6,997 nucleotides of DNA, taken from NCBI GenBank assembly GCA_013414685.1, contig CP058704.1:790116-797112 (forward strand). The letters are read 5' to 3'. Below the pieces are notes generated by a model. That model was not told the DNA's origin, ran no database searches, and saw only the letters and a list, made by a program, of their open reading frames with translations. How positions within the stretch are numbered: position 1 is the first letter of the stretch; each line of letters opens with the position of its first letter. The DNA is from Parachlamydiaceae bacterium (lineage in GTDB: Bacteria > Chlamydiota > Chlamydiia > Chlamydiales > Parachlamydiaceae). This document shows positions 6,462-6,997 of the stretch, piece by piece. Made by a program: the position numbers and the translations under genes.

Positions 6462-6735
6462 CTAGACTTGCTGGCCGCGCGCTCTCATTCTGCGAATGAC
6501 TGTGCTTAGACCAACTTTATCGATTGTACGTAGGGCATTTGTAGAAAGGCGGAGGGTCACGAAGCGATTTTCGTCGCCAAACCAAAGGCGCTTACTGACC
6601 AAATTAGGCTGAAAACGGCGCTTTGTTTTTCCGGTGACTTTAAGACCAATCCCCTTTTTCTTCTTAGCAATCCCTCTGATTGCATACTTATACCCACGCG
6701 CAGGTTTTTCCTGTAACCGTGCAGACTTTCGACAT
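6462..6735 (-). CDS. rpmB: 50S ribosomal protein L28, with an apparent frameshift near the N-terminus
   Basis: L28 is a structural protein of the large ribosomal subunit. The C-terminal part reads [13 protein letters not shown], then [48 protein letters not shown] and [10 protein letters not shown], close to chlamydial L28. The authentic N-terminus [10 protein letters not shown] begins at the ATG 6735-6733 in a different frame. The frames meet at the A run on the minus strand (plus T5, 6705-6709). Adding two A gives the family motif TGKKP and a 91-residue protein; removing one gives TGKP and 89 or 90 residues. The longer open frame starting at 6782 is spurious: its extra residues are unrelated to L28 and overlap the promoter. 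GGAG lies upstream of the chosen ATG. The gene has its own promoter and terminator. A true frameshift here should be lethal unless another copy exists. Confidence 0.93.
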
Positions 6736-6772
6736 AGCTTTAACTCCGATAAAACGAATAATTGAAATAAAA

Positions 6773-6801
6773 ATCTTAGCATTCTTAAGGGTTATTGGCA
6801 A
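6773..6801 (-). promoter_or_regulatory. Probable sigma-70-type promoter of rpmB
   Basis: On the minus strand TTGCCA (6801-6796) and TAAGAT (6778-6773) are separated by exactly 17 nt and lie about 38 nt before the L28 start at 6735. The -35 box matches the consensus at 5 of 6 positions and the -10 box at 4 of 6. Confidence 0.45.
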
Positions 6802-6914
6802 GGAAATTTAGAGGCCAGTCAAAAAATCTACAGGCCTTCCCCTTCTTGTCCTTCCTCATTAAAAACATTTGTTTAAAACGCACATATCTTTTAGAAGTAA
6901 AAAGTGAGGTTAGC

Positions 6915-6997
6915 ATGGCTTACAAGCGTAGATACCCTATTGGTCCTGAGCTTACAAATTCAGGCGCACATTTTCGTGTCTGGGCTCCCGAACGCAA
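6915..6997 (+). CDS. treZ: N-terminus of GH13-family enzyme, malto-oligosyltrehalose trehalohydrolase-like (partial)
   Basis: The first 27 codons are present and the gene runs off the right edge. The reading MAYKRRYPIGPELTNSG followed by AHFRVWAPER is the start of the N-terminal E-set (CBM48-type) domain that precedes the amylase barrel in GH13 enzymes acting on branched glucans. The R(Y/F)PxGxEL...G.HFRVWAP pattern fits TreZ best; TreZ releases trehalose from maltooligosyl-trehalose in the cytosol, working with TreY on glycogen-type glucans. Glycogen branching enzyme (GlgB) or debranching enzyme (GlgX) also begin this way and cannot be excluded. GAGG at 6906-6909, 5 nt before the ATG, supports the start. 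It is transcribed away from rpmB; I could not pick a confident promoter in the 179-bp divergent spacer. Confidence 0.62.
   Translation, partial: MAYKRRYPIGPELTNSGAHFRVWAPER

Noticed and set aside
1..6997. CRISPR array or long tandem repeats
   Set aside because: No regularly spaced direct repeats were seen; the only large-scale repetition is the diverged Fic-like gene pair.

Overview
The window is AT-rich bacterial DNA that I would place in the Chlamydiae, most likely an amoeba-associated lineage such as Parachlamydiaceae. The evidence is an L28 ribosomal protein with the chlamydial sequence style ([17 protein letters not shown]), host-directed protein families (Fic-like, ankyrin, transglutaminase-like) and many short AT-rich spacers. 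The family-level placement is inference.

Layout. Positions 1-87 (minus) hold the N-terminus of a flavin/pyridine-nucleotide oxidoreductase (SthA-like). Positions 171-1341 are an IS110-family insertion sequence, with a structured 5' leader followed by a DEDD transposase gene. Positions 1342-1848 hold no convincing gene. Positions 1849-2291 (plus) encode a small, highly charged helical protein of unknown function. Positions 2424-3413 and 3417-4427 (plus) are tandem paralogues of a Fic-like protein; the first keeps an almost complete Fic motif and the second has lost the catalytic histidine. A strong hairpin at 4446-4492 separates them from a convergent gene at 4515-6178 (minus). That gene encodes a protein with a domain resembling Bacillus Tgl transglutaminase followed by about six ankyrin repeats. 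rpmB (L28) lies at 6462-6735 (minus) with its own terminator and promoter, and the first 27 codons of a divergent GH13-type trehalose/glycogen gene (treZ-like) run off the end.

Coding state. Every gene lying wholly inside the window is broken into two to eight reading frames. Nearly every break can be repaired by adding one base to a short homopolymer, usually A or T. The repaired proteins align with each other and with their families: the two Fic motifs, for example, both fall at residue 272. The essential rpmB gene is hit in the same way. I therefore read most frameshifts as sequence errors (homopolymer undercalls), not gene decay, and annotate full-length reconstructed genes.

Functional picture (inference). 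An accessory block of candidate host-interaction genes (two Fic-like proteins and one Tgl-ankyrin protein) with an IS110 element sits between housekeeping genes. The Fic pair looks like one transcription unit; the Tgl-ankyrin gene is transcribed toward it and shares a probable bidirectional terminator.
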